NCBI GenBank assembly: GCA_001314845.1
Contig: LJZQ01000028.1
Span: forward strand, 1-48,126
DNA from: Marinobacter excellens HL-55
Lineage (GTDB): Bacteria > Pseudomonadota > Gammaproteobacteria > Pseudomonadales > Oleiphilaceae
Reading direction: 5' to 3'
DNA: 48,126 nt
Below are positions 40,734 through 48,126 of this stretch, piece by piece (the stretch's first letter is position 1; every line of letters starts with the position of its first letter). A program made the translations under genes and the position numbers. The notes below the pieces were generated by a model. It did no database searches and was not told the DNA's origin. It saw only the letters and a program-made list of their open reading frames with translations.

Positions 40734-41326
40734 TACGCTGCCTCCGGATCAAGACCAACGGTCATGGTCGCGTCATCGTCAAACCGGTACGGCGGAACCT
40801 CGAGGTTCAGCGGCGCAGGCTGGCCCGAATAAACGCGGCCGGACAAGTCGAATCGGGAACCATGGCAAGGACAGAACAGACCACCCAGCCACTCGCCACC
40901 CAGATCAGCAGGAGCCACTTCAGGACGATAGCTCGGCACACAGCCAAGGTGCGTACAAATACCCACCAGCACAACAAACTCAGGCTTGAGGGAGCGCTGA
41001 GCACCGGTAATATAAGCCGGCTGCTGCGGGTCTTCAGACTCAGGATCTTTCATGCGCGAAGACAGCTTTTCGATATTCTCGAGCATCTCCTCCGTGCGCC
41101 GGATGATCCACACCGGCTTCCCCCGCCATTCGACGGTAATCTGTTGACCCGGTTCGATTTTGTCGACACTTACAGTTACCGGAGCACCGGCCGCTTCCGC
41201 TTTCGCACTGGGGTTCCAGGACGCCACGAAAGGTACCGCTGCACCGACGACGCCGACACCACCTACCACGGACGTAGCACCGATCAAAAATCGGCGTCGA
41301 CCTTGGTTCACGTCGCCATTACTCAT
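40733..41326 (-). CDS. petA: Rieske iron-sulfur subunit of the bc1 complex
   Basis: Carries the 2Fe-2S cluster from quinol to cytochrome c1. The 197-residue protein has a twin-arginine region (GRRRFLIG, R10-R12) ahead of the membrane segment (about 13-36), as expected for Tat-dependent insertion. The cluster motifs are CTHLGC (C124, H126, C129) and CPCHGS (C152, C154, H155); C154 and the C129 region make the stabilising disulfide. GGGAG lies upstream of the ATG. petA-petB-petC is the standard order. Confidence 0.97.
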   Translation of the reverse strand: MSNGDVNQGRRRFLIGATSVVGGVGVVGAAVPFVASWNPSAKAEAAGAPVTVSVDKIEPGQQITVEWRGKPVWIIRRTEEMLENIEKLSSRMKDPESEDPQQPAYITGAQRSLKPEFVVLVGICTHLGCVPSYRPEVAPADLGGEWLGGLFCPCHGSRFDLSGRVYSGQPAPLNLEVPPYRFDDDATMTVGLDPEAA

Positions 41327-41403
41327 TATGGTTTTCTCCCATCAGGCGAGGCACAGACGCGGAAGACCGGCACTGCGCTTCGAAAAGGACTTCACAACCC
41401 AAA

Positions 41404-41435
41404 ATTATAAGCGCTGAAATGGTAATGAAATTACC
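41404..41435 (-). promoter_or_regulatory. petABC promoter with a dyad at the -35
   Basis: A perfect TATAAT (41404-41409, minus strand) lies 78 bases before the petA ATG. No good -35 is seen; its place is taken by a perfect hyphenated dyad GGTAAT-GAA-ATTACC (41421-41435), a candidate activator or repressor site. Confidence 0.5.
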
Positions 41436-41513
41436 CCCAGCTTACAAGCCGGAAAGGCTCATCCCTGCGCTTATCCGTGCCCCAGATCAAAAATAGGAGC
41501 AGACTCCAGACAC

Positions 41514-41542
41514 AAAAAAACCCGACCATAGGGCCGGGTTTT
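41514..41542 (-). terminator. Intrinsic terminator after rpsI
   Basis: In minus-strand RNA, AACCCGGCC pairs with GGUCGGGUU (nine pairs, one G-U) and is followed by seven U. The G-U pair becomes an A/C mismatch on the plus strand, so it is oriented for rplM-rpsI. Confidence 0.88.
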
Positions 41543-41563
41543 CCCATCGACACAGAGCGTCGA

Positions 41564-41956
41564 TTAACGCTTGGAGTACTGTGGACGCTTACGCGCCTTA
41601 CGCAAACCAACCTTTTTACGCTCTACCTTACGAGCGTCACGGGTAACGTAACCCGCTTTACGCAGCGCAGGACGCAATGTTTCATCGTAATCCATCAGCG
41701 CACGGGTCAGACCGTGACGAATCGCTCCGGCCTGGCCGCTGATACCACCACCCTTTACGGTGACCATGATATCGAAACGATCAGTGGATTCGGCAACCAC
41801 CAGAGGCTGACGAACGATCATGCGAAGAGTCTCACGACCGAAGAAATCTTCGATGGTGCGACCGTTGATAGAAATGTTACCGCTTCCCGGCTTGATAAAA
41901 ACCCGAGCCGTGGATGACTTGCGGCGACCAGTACCGTAATTTTGTGCTACAGACAT
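41564..41956 (-). CDS. rpsI: 30S ribosomal protein S9
   Basis: S9 lies on the small-subunit head and its C-terminal tail reaches the P-site tRNA. The 130-residue product has [29 protein letters not shown] and the basic tail [17 protein letters not shown] ending in the invariant SKR. It follows rplM by 12 bases, the universal L13-S9 pair, and is closed by the terminator at 41514-41542. Confidence 0.98.
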   Translation of the reverse strand: MSVAQNYGTGRRKSSTARVFIKPGSGNISINGRTIEDFFGRETLRMIVRQPLVVAESTDRFDIMVTVKGGGISGQAGAIRHGLTRALMDYDETLRPALRKAGYVTRDARKVERKKVGLRKARKRPQYSKR

Positions 41957-41968
41957 ATCCGCCTTCCG

Positions 41969-42397
41969 TTAGATGTCGAGTTCTTTGGGCTGCTGGGCTG
42001 CATGAGCATGCTCAGCGCCGGCGTAGACTTTAAGCTTCTTGAACATGGCACGACCAAGCGGACCCTTCGGAAGCATGCCTTTGACAGCTTTCTGAATGAT
42101 TTGCTCGGGAGCCTTGTCTACCAGCTTCTCGAAACTGATGGATTTGATTCCACCTGGAAAGCCGGTGTGGCTGTAATACATTTTATCCGATGCCTTTTTG
42201 CCGGTAACCTTCACCTGGCTGGCATTAATTACAACGATGTAGTCGCCAGTGTCCACGTGAGGGGTATACTCAGGCTTATGCTTGCCCCGCAGACGAAGGG
42301 CGATTTCGGTTGACAGACGACCCAGCGTCTTGCCGGCTGCGTCTACAACGTACCAGTCACGTTTTACGGTTTCTGGTTTCGCACTCAGAGTCTTCAT
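41969..42397 (-). CDS. rplM: 50S ribosomal protein L13
   Basis: Early-assembly large-subunit protein; in E. coli L13 represses its own operon at the leader. The 142-residue length equals E. coli L13. Motifs: [52 protein letters not shown]. The ATG at 42397 has GGCGGA upstream; an in-frame start at 42454 would add 19 unconserved residues. The transcript from the promoter at 42547-42575 would have a leader of about 140 bases, long enough for autoregulatory structure, which I could not define. Confidence 0.98.
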   Translation of the reverse strand: MKTLSAKPETVKRDWYVVDAAGKTLGRLSTEIALRLRGKHKPEYTPHVDTGDYIVVINASQVKVTGKKASDKMYYSHTGFPGGIKSISFEKLVDKAPEQIIQKAVKGMLPKGPLGRAMFKKLKVYAGAEHAHAAQQPKELDI

Positions 42398-42546
42398 TGA
42401 TTCCGCCTTGAACGCTATAAAAGAAACGTTAGAAACAACCACCGGTACATACAAGGCATCCGGGGGAGGTTCACACCTGTATTACTGTTGCAATGACACC
42501 ATTCGGGGCTGAGATAGTGGCATCGCCTTGAAAAGCCAGGGCGCGA

Positions 42547-42575
42547 AGTATACTCGAACCATTCAGGAAAACCAA
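42547..42575 (-). promoter_or_regulatory. rplM-rpsI promoter
   Basis: Minus-strand TTGGTT (42570-42575) and TATACT (42547-42552) with a 17-base spacer, in the 206-base gap after the TatD stop. Start near 42540 leaves a leader of about 140 bases before rplM. Confidence 0.6.
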
Positions 42576-42603
42576 CCCCACCTCATGGCGCTTCACGATT
42601 CAC

Positions 42604-43392
42604 TTATTCTTGCACTCTTCTCGCCGTGGGCCAACCGTATAATGCGCAGGCATTCTGGTAAAGAATCGGCGCAAGTCGCTCGGGCGACTCGCCCCTGAGA
42701 TCGGCTAAGGCCTGAACAATCAGCGGCAAACAGGCCGGAGAGTTCATGCCTTTAGCTACTCCCGAAGGGGCCATATCCGGCGCGTCCGTCTCAAGCACCA
42801 GCCGGTCTAACGGCAGTCGGGCAATGGTATCCCGGGTCTTTTTGGCGCGCACATGAGTAATTACACCACCCACCCCAATATAACAGCCCAGATCTAACAA
42901 TTTGCTCGCCTGCTGAAAACTCCCGGAAAAGCCATGCACCAGGGCCTGCCCGGACCAGTGCGATGATCGTAGAGTGGCATGCACCTGGTCGTGCGTTTTG
43001 ACAGAATGCATGACCAGCGGACATCCAACCCTGGACGCGATGTTAACCTGCGCCCGAAACCAGTCTACCTGCAATGCCATGTCACCCCGCAGCGCGTCCA
43101 GCCCGCACTCACCAAGCCCGACACAGCCCTCGGGCGACGAGCGCAAGGTCGACTCCAGTAATTCCAGATCCTTTTCGCAGTGCTCCTCGACAAACCAGGG
43201 ATGAACCCCCAGGCAGTACCAGATACCATGATCGGGAGAGGCTAGCGCCTGAACCCTGCCCCAGTCGGCGCTGCGTACGCCGGGAATCACCAGCCCACTC
43301 AGGCCCTCCCGCTTAGCCCGAGCATATTCCTGTTCACGGATCCCGTCGAAGCGGGGAAAATCAAAATGACAGTGGGCGTCAATCAGTTGCAT
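42604..43392 (-). CDS. TatD family metal-dependent hydrolase
   Basis: Amidohydrolase-fold DNase or hydrolase of the TatD family. Metal ligands are visible: DAHCHFD at residues 5-11, GLGECGLD, LVMHSVKTHDQ, LVHGFSGS and LETDAPDM. The 262-residue length is normal. Position next to prfC and rimI suggests the YjjV branch, as in the E. coli prfC region, more than TatD itself. The ATG at 43392 has GGAGG five bases upstream; the GTG two codons earlier is within that site. Confidence 0.9.
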   Translation of the reverse strand: MQLIDAHCHFDFPRFDGIREQEYARAKREGLSGLVIPGVRSADWGRVQALASPDHGIWYCLGVHPWFVEEHCEKDLELLESTLRSSPEGCVGLGECGLDALRGDMALQVDWFRAQVNIASRVGCPLVMHSVKTHDQVHATLRSSHWSGQALVHGFSGSFQQASKLLDLGCYIGVGGVITHVRAKKTRDTIARLPLDRLVLETDAPDMAPSGVAKGMNSPACLPLIVQALADLRGESPERLAPILYQNACALYGWPTARRVQE

Positions 43393-43412
43393 ACACACCT
43401 CCGCCCGTACGG

Positions 43413-44993
43413 TTAATGCTCCCGGGTTTTATGGAACTGCATATCCGGGTAACGCTCCTGGGCCAGGTTCAGGTTCACCATGGTCGGCGCGATGTAAGCC
43501 AGCCGATCGCCGCCATCCAGAGCCAGATTTTCCTGGTTCTTACGCTGAAACTCGTCAAGTTTGCGCTCGTCATCGCAGGTCACCCAACGGGCAGTAGCCA
43601 CGTTTATCGGCTCGTAAATTGCCTCAACCTTGTACTCACTCTTCAAGCGACTCACCACCACATCAAACTGCAGAACGCCGACAGCGCCAACAATGAGGTC
43701 GTTATTCTTCATGGGCCGGAAGACCTGAACCGCGCCCTCTTCAGACAGCTGGATCAACCCCTTCTGTAATTGCTTTGCCTTGAGCGGATCTTTCAGGCGA
43801 ATGCGCCGGAACATTTCCGGTGCAAAGTTCGGGATACCGGTAAACTTCATGTTTTCACCGGCAGTAAAGGTATCACCCAGCTGAATGGTACCGTGGTTGT
43901 GCAGACCGATAATGTCGCCTGCGAAGGCTTCCTCCGCATGTTCCCGGTCACCTGCCATAAAGGTCAGCGCATCGGAAAACCGGACATCTTTGGCTATCCG
44001 CACATGACGTGCCTTCATGCCCTGACTGTACTTGCCGGAAACAATACGCATGAAGGCCACGCGATCCCGGTGCTGGGGATCCATATTCGCCTGGATCTTG
44101 AAAACAAATCCTGCGAAACCTTCATCCGTCGGCTCGACGATCCGACTGTCGGTTTCCCTTGCCAGTGGCGCCGGCGCCCATTCGACCAGACCATCCAGCA
44201 TGTGGTCGACACCGAAGTTACCCAGTGCAGTACCAAAAAACACTGGCGTCAATCGGCCTGCCAGAAATGCCTCATGATCGAATTCATGAGACGCCCCTTT
44301 CACCAGCTCAATTTCGTCACGCAGTTCAGCGGCGTAACCGCCCAGAGCCTGCTCCAGCTCCGGATTGTCCAGCCCCTTGATCACTCGCTTGTCCTGAATG
44401 GTATGACCTTGGCCTGTTTGATAAAGCACCACTTCATCCCGGTACAAGTGGTAAACGCCCTTAAAGCTTTTACCCATGCCTATGGGCCAGGTAATCGGTG
44501 CACAGGCGATTTTCAGGACATCTTCAACCTCATCCATCAATTCGATGGGGTCCCGGGTATCGCGGTCGAGTTTATTCATAAAGGTCAGGATCGGGGTATC
44601 GCGTAATCGCGTGACCTCCATCAGCTTGATGGTTCTTTCCTCAACACCCTTCGCGCTGTCAATCACCATCAAACAGGAGTCAACTGCCGTAAGCGTGCGG
44701 TAAGTGTCTTCCGAGAAGTCCTCGTGCCCCGGCGTATCCAGCAGGTTGACCAGCTTGCCACCGTAAGGGAACTGCATCACGGACGTGGTGACAGAGATGC
44801 CCCGCTCTTTTTCCATTTCCATCCAGTCCGATTTCGCGTGCTGGCCAGACTTCTTTCCCTTTACCGTTCCTGCCTTCTGGATCGCCTGCCCGAACAACAG
44901 CACTTTTTCGGTAATGGTGGTTTTACCGGCATCCGGGTGCGAGATAATCGCAAAGGTGCGGCGCTTGGCCACTTCCTGAGATAGGTTAGACAT
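43413..44993 (-). CDS. prfC: Peptide chain release factor 3
   Basis: Translational GTPase that removes RF1/RF2 from the ribosome after peptide release. The 526-residue product has G1 [37 protein letters not shown] (NKxD) and the RF3 C-terminal domains. E. coli RF3 is 529 residues. The start at 44993 fits the family ([24 protein letters not shown]); a start at 45104 would run through rimI. It lies between rimI and the TatD gene. Confidence 0.97.
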   Translation of the reverse strand: MSNLSQEVAKRRTFAIISHPDAGKTTITEKVLLFGQAIQKAGTVKGKKSGQHAKSDWMEMEKERGISVTTSVMQFPYGGKLVNLLDTPGHEDFSEDTYRTLTAVDSCLMVIDSAKGVEERTIKLMEVTRLRDTPILTFMNKLDRDTRDPIELMDEVEDVLKIACAPITWPIGMGKSFKGVYHLYRDEVVLYQTGQGHTIQDKRVIKGLDNPELEQALGGYAAELRDEIELVKGASHEFDHEAFLAGRLTPVFFGTALGNFGVDHMLDGLVEWAPAPLARETDSRIVEPTDEGFAGFVFKIQANMDPQHRDRVAFMRIVSGKYSQGMKARHVRIAKDVRFSDALTFMAGDREHAEEAFAGDIIGLHNHGTIQLGDTFTAGENMKFTGIPNFAPEMFRRIRLKDPLKAKQLQKGLIQLSEEGAVQVFRPMKNNDLIVGAVGVLQFDVVVSRLKSEYKVEAIYEPINVATARWVTCDDERKLDEFQRKNQENLALDGGDRLAYIAPTMVNLNLAQERYPDMQFHKTREH

Positions 44994-45054
44994 AGACAAC
45001 AAAAGCCTGAATGGATTGAATGAAAAGCGTCTTATTATACGGGTTGGGAGGGCG

Positions 45055-45534
45055 TCACGTGAACCGATATGCCAGCACAAGAGCATCTTCACGTCCGGCG
45101 GCATCCGGATAGTACCCGGGCCGACGGCCTATTTCTTCAAAACCTTCACTCCGATAAAGCATCGCGGCGGCTACATTACTCTGCCTGACCTCAAGTATCA
45201 TTTGCCCCATACCATCTTTGAGAGACGCCGCAAGCACGTGCCGTAGTAGCTGACGTCCTGCGCCTTGGCCTCGCACCCTGGGATGGATGCAGATATTGAG
45301 CAAATGAGCCTCATCGACCATATAACTGACCACAGCATAGCCTCGAAGATCACCCTCCTGAACCAACGCCCAAAGCCGATACGTGTCTTTGAAGCAATCC
45401 AGAAACACTGCTTCCGTCCAGGGGTGCGAGTAACCCAGTCGTTCGAGTTCCAGAACCTGTGGCAGGTCGCCTTTTACCAGAGAACGAACATCAAGCCCGT
45501 ATGCCTGAATCTCACGCAATATCGACGAGCTCAT
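45055..45534 (-). CDS. rimI: Ribosomal protein S18-alanine N-acetyltransferase
   Basis: GNAT acetyltransferase that modifies the N-terminus of ribosomal protein S18. The 159-residue product has the acetyl-CoA loop [18 protein letters not shown] (R/Q-x2-G-x-G/A) and [29 protein letters not shown], the RimI signature with DALVLAYRF at the end. Its ATG overlaps the upstream gene's stop by four bases (ATGA). A start at 45570 would lie in that gene. Confidence 0.95.
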   Translation of the reverse strand: MSSSILREIQAYGLDVRSLVKGDLPQVLELERLGYSHPWTEAVFLDCFKDTYRLWALVQEGDLRGYAVVSYMVDEAHLLNICIHPRVRGQGAGRQLLRHVLAASLKDGMGQMILEVRQSNVAAAMLYRSEGFEEIGRRPGYYPDAAGREDALVLAYRFT

Positions 45535-46361
45535 CGACTGGGCGCAACCAAAGGCCTGATCAACTGCCACAACTGCTTTTTGAGTTCCGGATCGGAAGCC
45601 AGTGCTGCCAAAGAATGCTCGAAAGAAACCTCCGGGGCCTTATCGATGACCTCAGCCAAGACACTCGAATACGATGACATTTCCGGCGCAAGCCCAAGAA
45701 CAATAACCGCCTTACCCGCGACGCCTGACAGATAGTCCCGGGTCAGTCCGGCAAGATCCGCCTCGCTGTTCAGGGAAATTTTCAGGTTATTGAACAAGGG
45801 CCAATGCAGAGCACCCAGTTTACCGGGACTCAACTCGCCCAGGCTGCGCATGATGTTCAGCGCCAGGGTTTCCTGTAACGACAGGCTGGCCTCCTCCGAC
45901 AAATTAGTCAGCAGGAGAACCCGCAGGCCCGACCACGCCTGCAAATAAAGCTTCGGTATCTGGCTTGCAAATTCGCCACTAACAACGGAGAGCCCTGAGT
46001 CCTCGCCAGCGGACACCTCACCCGCCTCTTCGGCCGCGCCCTCAGGAATCGCAAACTCGACAGGCTCGACGTTCGGAGCCCGCTGCACGCGCGACTTGTC
46101 GGGGACGGCCTCCATCAGAGTCTTGAGGCGCGCCAACTTGTCCTTCTTGCCCTCATCTGCGGGCAACTGTGCCTGGGTGCGGGTGCCAGCAGCAGGCGTG
46201 GCGGCGGCGAACGGCTTAGCCTCGGGCACCGGCGAGCCAAAATCAAATTCTGGGCTCGGCGCCGCTCCCGGTAGAGGATCTCGAGCGTACCACATGCGGA
46301 TACCGGCCATGCCCAGATAGAACTGACGCTCAGCTTCCGATCGAATCATCTGTTGCGGCAT
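45531..46361 (-). CDS. Putative DNA polymerase III psi subunit, divergent HolD
   Basis: A 276-residue protein with no obvious motif. Three parts: an N-terminal segment with YLGMAGIRMWYARDPLPGA (about 15-33), which resembles the N-terminal helix and chi-binding stretch of psi (LGITQWSLRRPGAL in E. coli); a low-complexity Ala/Glu/Pro linker (about 35-130); and a C-terminal domain with IPKLYLQAWSGLRVLLL near its start and ending DPELKKQLWQLIRPLV, comparable to NPTARAALWQQI at the psi end. The gene directly precedes rimI, exactly holD's place in E. coli. A large cryptic psi has been described in pseudomonads, as I recall. No search was run. An alternative is an unrelated rimI-linked protein. Confidence 0.6.
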   Translation of the reverse strand: MPQQMIRSEAERQFYLGMAGIRMWYARDPLPGAAPSPEFDFGSPVPEAKPFAAATPAAGTRTQAQLPADEGKKDKLARLKTLMEAVPDKSRVQRAPNVEPVEFAIPEGAAEEAGEVSAGEDSGLSVVSGEFASQIPKLYLQAWSGLRVLLLTNLSEEASLSLQETLALNIMRSLGELSPGKLGALHWPLFNNLKISLNSEADLAGLTRDYLSGVAGKAVIVLGLAPEMSSYSSVLAEVIDKAPEVSFEHSLAALASDPELKKQLWQLIRPLVAPSR

Positions 46362-46388
46362 GTGTCAGACTCCCAGCGTCCGGTGTTT

Positions 46389-47939
46389 TCAGACATCCGC
46401 AACTTGCGGATGTTGGCGGATGCCACCACGAGCGATGAGATTCAGCGCTTCTATGTAGGCTTTTGCTGACGCCATAATAATGTCGGTGTCTGCCCCGACT
46501 CCGTTCACAATCCGACCACCACTTTCCAGGCGAACCGTTACCTCACCCTGAGCATCGGTACCACTGGTAATGTTATTGACCGAATACAACTGCAAATTGC
46601 AGCCAGAATCGACCAATGACTCTATCGCTTTGAAGGTCGCGTCTACCGGGCCGCTGCCTTCTGCCTCAACGGTGTGCTCTTTGCCGTCAACCAGCATAGT
46701 GAGATGGGCTTTCGGAACAACCCCGGTTTCTGAGCATACCTGCATACAGACAAGACCATAGCGCCCATCTTCTTCTTTCTGGCGGGTATCGCTGGCGATG
46801 GCCTGCAGATCTTCATCGAAAATTTCGTGTTTCAGATCGGCCAACGCTTTGAAGCGGGTAAACGCTTCATTTAACTCAGTTTCAGTCTCAAACTGAATCC
46901 CGAGTTCGAGCAACCGTGTACGGAAAGCATTACGGCCGGAGTGCTTTCCGAGAACCAGACTGTTGGTATGCCATCCAACATCCTGTGCACGCATGATCTC
47001 GTAGGTTTCGCGGTGCTTAAGTACGCCGTCCTGATGAATCCCTGACTCATGGGCAAACGCGTTGGCACCCACGATGGCCTTGTTTGGCTGCACCGGGAAA
47101 CCGGTGATGGTGGAGACCAGTCGCGAAGCCGGAACAATATGCTGACTATCAATTCGGGTATCAATATTGAACAGGTCCTGGCGGGTGCGAACCGCCATAA
47201 CGATCTCCTCGAGAGAGGCATTACCGGCGCGCTCTCCCAAACCGTTAATCGTGCACTCCACCTGCCGTGCACCATTACTGACGGCTGCAAGAGAGTTAGC
47301 CACGGCAAGACCCAGGTCGTTATGACAATGCACGGAGAAGATGGCTTTATCGGCGTTCGGAATACGGTTCAGCAACTGCCTGATCGTTTCCCCAAACTGT
47401 TCGGGAATCGCATAACCCACAGTGTCTGGAATATTGATCGTGCGCGCACCGGCATCAATGGCGGCTTCGATAATCCGGCACAGGAAGTCCAGCTCTGAAC
47501 GACCCGCGTCTTCGCAGGAAAACTCAACGTCGTCAACATGGCTTCGGGCTCGCTTTACCGCCCGCACTGCCTGCTCCACCACTTGATCAGGCTCCATCTG
47601 GAGCTTGTGCTTCATGTGAATGGGGGATGTTGCTATAAAGGTGTGAATTCGACCGCTGGCCGCCGGCCGAATAGCCTCAGCTGCGCGATCAATATCTTTG
47701 TCCAGCGCCCGGGCAAGACTGCAAACCGTCGAGTCCTTGATGCTTTCAGCGATTGCCTTGACCGCCTCAAAGTCGCCCTGGCTGGCAATGGCGAACCCGG
47801 CTTCGATCACGTCCACACGCAACTTCTCGAGCACCTTGGCAATACGCAGCTTTTCATTTTTGTTCATGGTTGCGCCGGGGCTTTGTTCGCCGTCCCGGAG
47901 CGTGGTGTCGAAAATCACCAGATGATCGGTAGTAGCCAT
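46389..47939 (-). CDS. leuA: 2-isopropylmalate synthase
   Basis: First committed step of leucine synthesis: acetyl-CoA plus 2-oxoisovalerate. The 516-residue product has the DRE-TIM motif [13 protein letters not shown] near the N-terminus, metal residues in [33 protein letters not shown], and a C-terminal regulatory domain for leucine feedback. The ATG at 47939 has GGGAG seven bases upstream; the in-frame start at 48005 overlaps the promoter and is rejected. It lies next to the 5S end of an rRNA operon, from which a strong terminator isolates it. Confidence 0.97.
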   Translation of the reverse strand: MATTDHLVIFDTTLRDGEQSPGATMNKNEKLRIAKVLEKLRVDVIEAGFAIASQGDFEAVKAIAESIKDSTVCSLARALDKDIDRAAEAIRPAASGRIHTFIATSPIHMKHKLQMEPDQVVEQAVRAVKRARSHVDDVEFSCEDAGRSELDFLCRIIEAAIDAGARTINIPDTVGYAIPEQFGETIRQLLNRIPNADKAIFSVHCHNDLGLAVANSLAAVSNGARQVECTINGLGERAGNASLEEIVMAVRTRQDLFNIDTRIDSQHIVPASRLVSTITGFPVQPNKAIVGANAFAHESGIHQDGVLKHRETYEIMRAQDVGWHTNSLVLGKHSGRNAFRTRLLELGIQFETETELNEAFTRFKALADLKHEIFDEDLQAIASDTRQKEEDGRYGLVCMQVCSETGVVPKAHLTMLVDGKEHTVEAEGSGPVDATFKAIESLVDSGCNLQLYSVNNITSGTDAQGEVTVRLESGGRIVNGVGADTDIIMASAKAYIEALNLIARGGIRQHPQVADV

Positions 47940-47979
47940 TGCAGGACTCCCATCGCAACGTGTGTTGAGTAATGCGGGG

Positions 47980-47988
47980 AGTATATCA
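47980..47988 (-). promoter_or_regulatory. leuA promoter, extended -10
   Basis: TGaTATACT on the minus strand, about 41 bases before the leuA ATG, in the 68-base gap left after the rrn terminator. A weak -35 only. No leader peptide or attenuator fits in this space. Confidence 0.5.
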
Positions 47989-48005
47989 CTTCTCCATAAC
48001 CGCAA

Positions 48006-48040
48006 ATAAAAAACCCCCGACAGCGACGCTGTCGGGGGTT
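48006..48040 (-). terminator. rRNA operon terminator
   Basis: AACCCCCGACAGC (48012-48024) with GCTGTCGGGGGTT (48028-48040): 13 GC-rich pairs, three-base loop, then UUUUUUAUUU in minus-strand RNA. It follows the 5S rRNA and shields leuA. Confidence 0.95.
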
Positions 48041-48053
48041 AGGGTATTAAGAG

Positions 48054-48126
48054 CCTGACGATGACCTACTCTCACATGGGCGAACCACACTACCATCGGC
48101 GCTGGTCTGTTTCACTGCTGAGTTCG
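48054..48126 (-). rRNA. rrf: 5S ribosomal RNA, partial
   Basis: The minus strand reads the 3' part of 5S rRNA: CGAACTCAGCAGTGAAAC, GCCGATGGTAGTGTGG and GAGAGTAGGTCATCGTCAGGC, the loop B/C, D/E and terminal-helix sequences. About 73 of roughly 115-120 bases are present; the 5' part and presumably the 23S and 16S genes lie beyond the right edge. The 3' end is estimated at 48054. Confidence 0.95.

Overview
The window looks like a core-chromosome segment of a moderately GC-rich gammaproteobacterium of the Marinobacter / Pseudomonas-relative type. This rests on gene order and family membership, not on any search. The markers are a complete mraZ-to-lpxC division and cell-wall (dcw) cluster followed by dciA, an M23 peptidase, secA and argJ; a fused MutT/ThiE-like protein after argJ; rsmI facing lpoA-yraN-diaA; and sspB-sspA-petCBA-rpsI-rplM. 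No insertion sequence, phage, CRISPR array or tRNA was seen. Almost everything is recognisable housekeeping, so most of the novelty is in small regulatory structures and a few divergent proteins.

Layout. 1-70 is a compact self-complementary element. 109-2541 (minus) holds a TSUP permease, lgt and thyA. 2637-6689 (plus) holds an NRDE protein, then xseB-ispA-dxs (isoprenoid supply). 6735-14137 (minus) holds ribA, moaC, mutT-thiE, argJ, secA and an M23 peptidase. dciA (14354-14806, plus) is the only plus-strand gene inside the large minus-strand block. 14818-32934 (minus) is the dcw cluster, transcribed mraZ, rsmH, ftsL, ftsI, murE, murF, mraY, murD, ftsW, murG, murC, ddl, ftsQ, ftsA, ftsZ, lpxC, with many start/stop overlaps. 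A promoter and four MraZ boxes with exact 10-bp spacing head it. 33239-33588 is the RNase P RNA, downstream of rsmI. 34666-37514 (plus) is lpoA-yraN-diaA.

37542-42397 (minus) carries rplM-rpsI, the cytochrome bc1 operon petABC and sspA-sspB, each set apart by an intrinsic terminator. 42604-47939 (minus) is leuA, a putative DNA polymerase III psi gene, rimI, prfC and a TatD hydrolase. The window ends inside a minus-strand 5S rRNA with a strong rrn terminator just upstream of leuA.

How the genes fit together. The dcw genes make lipid II and assemble the divisome. Lgt and LpoA belong to lipoprotein maturation and PBP1A activation, LpxC to lipid A, and SecA to export of envelope proteins. IspA and Dxs supply the isoprenoid from which the lipid II carrier and quinones are built. 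Three replication factors are scattered among them: DciA (helicase loading), a DiaA-like SIS protein (DnaA binding in E. coli) and the psi candidate. SspA/SspB link stress physiology to ClpXP.

Points most worth a second look: the three-way-junction element at 1-70; a 16-bp perfect palindrome exactly between the -35 and -10 of the dxs promoter; the lpxC terminator embedded antisense in dciA; a DiaA-like protein whose sugar-phosphate-binding motifs are eroded; the enlarged, divergent HolD-like protein; and a dyad replacing the -35 of the petABC promoter.
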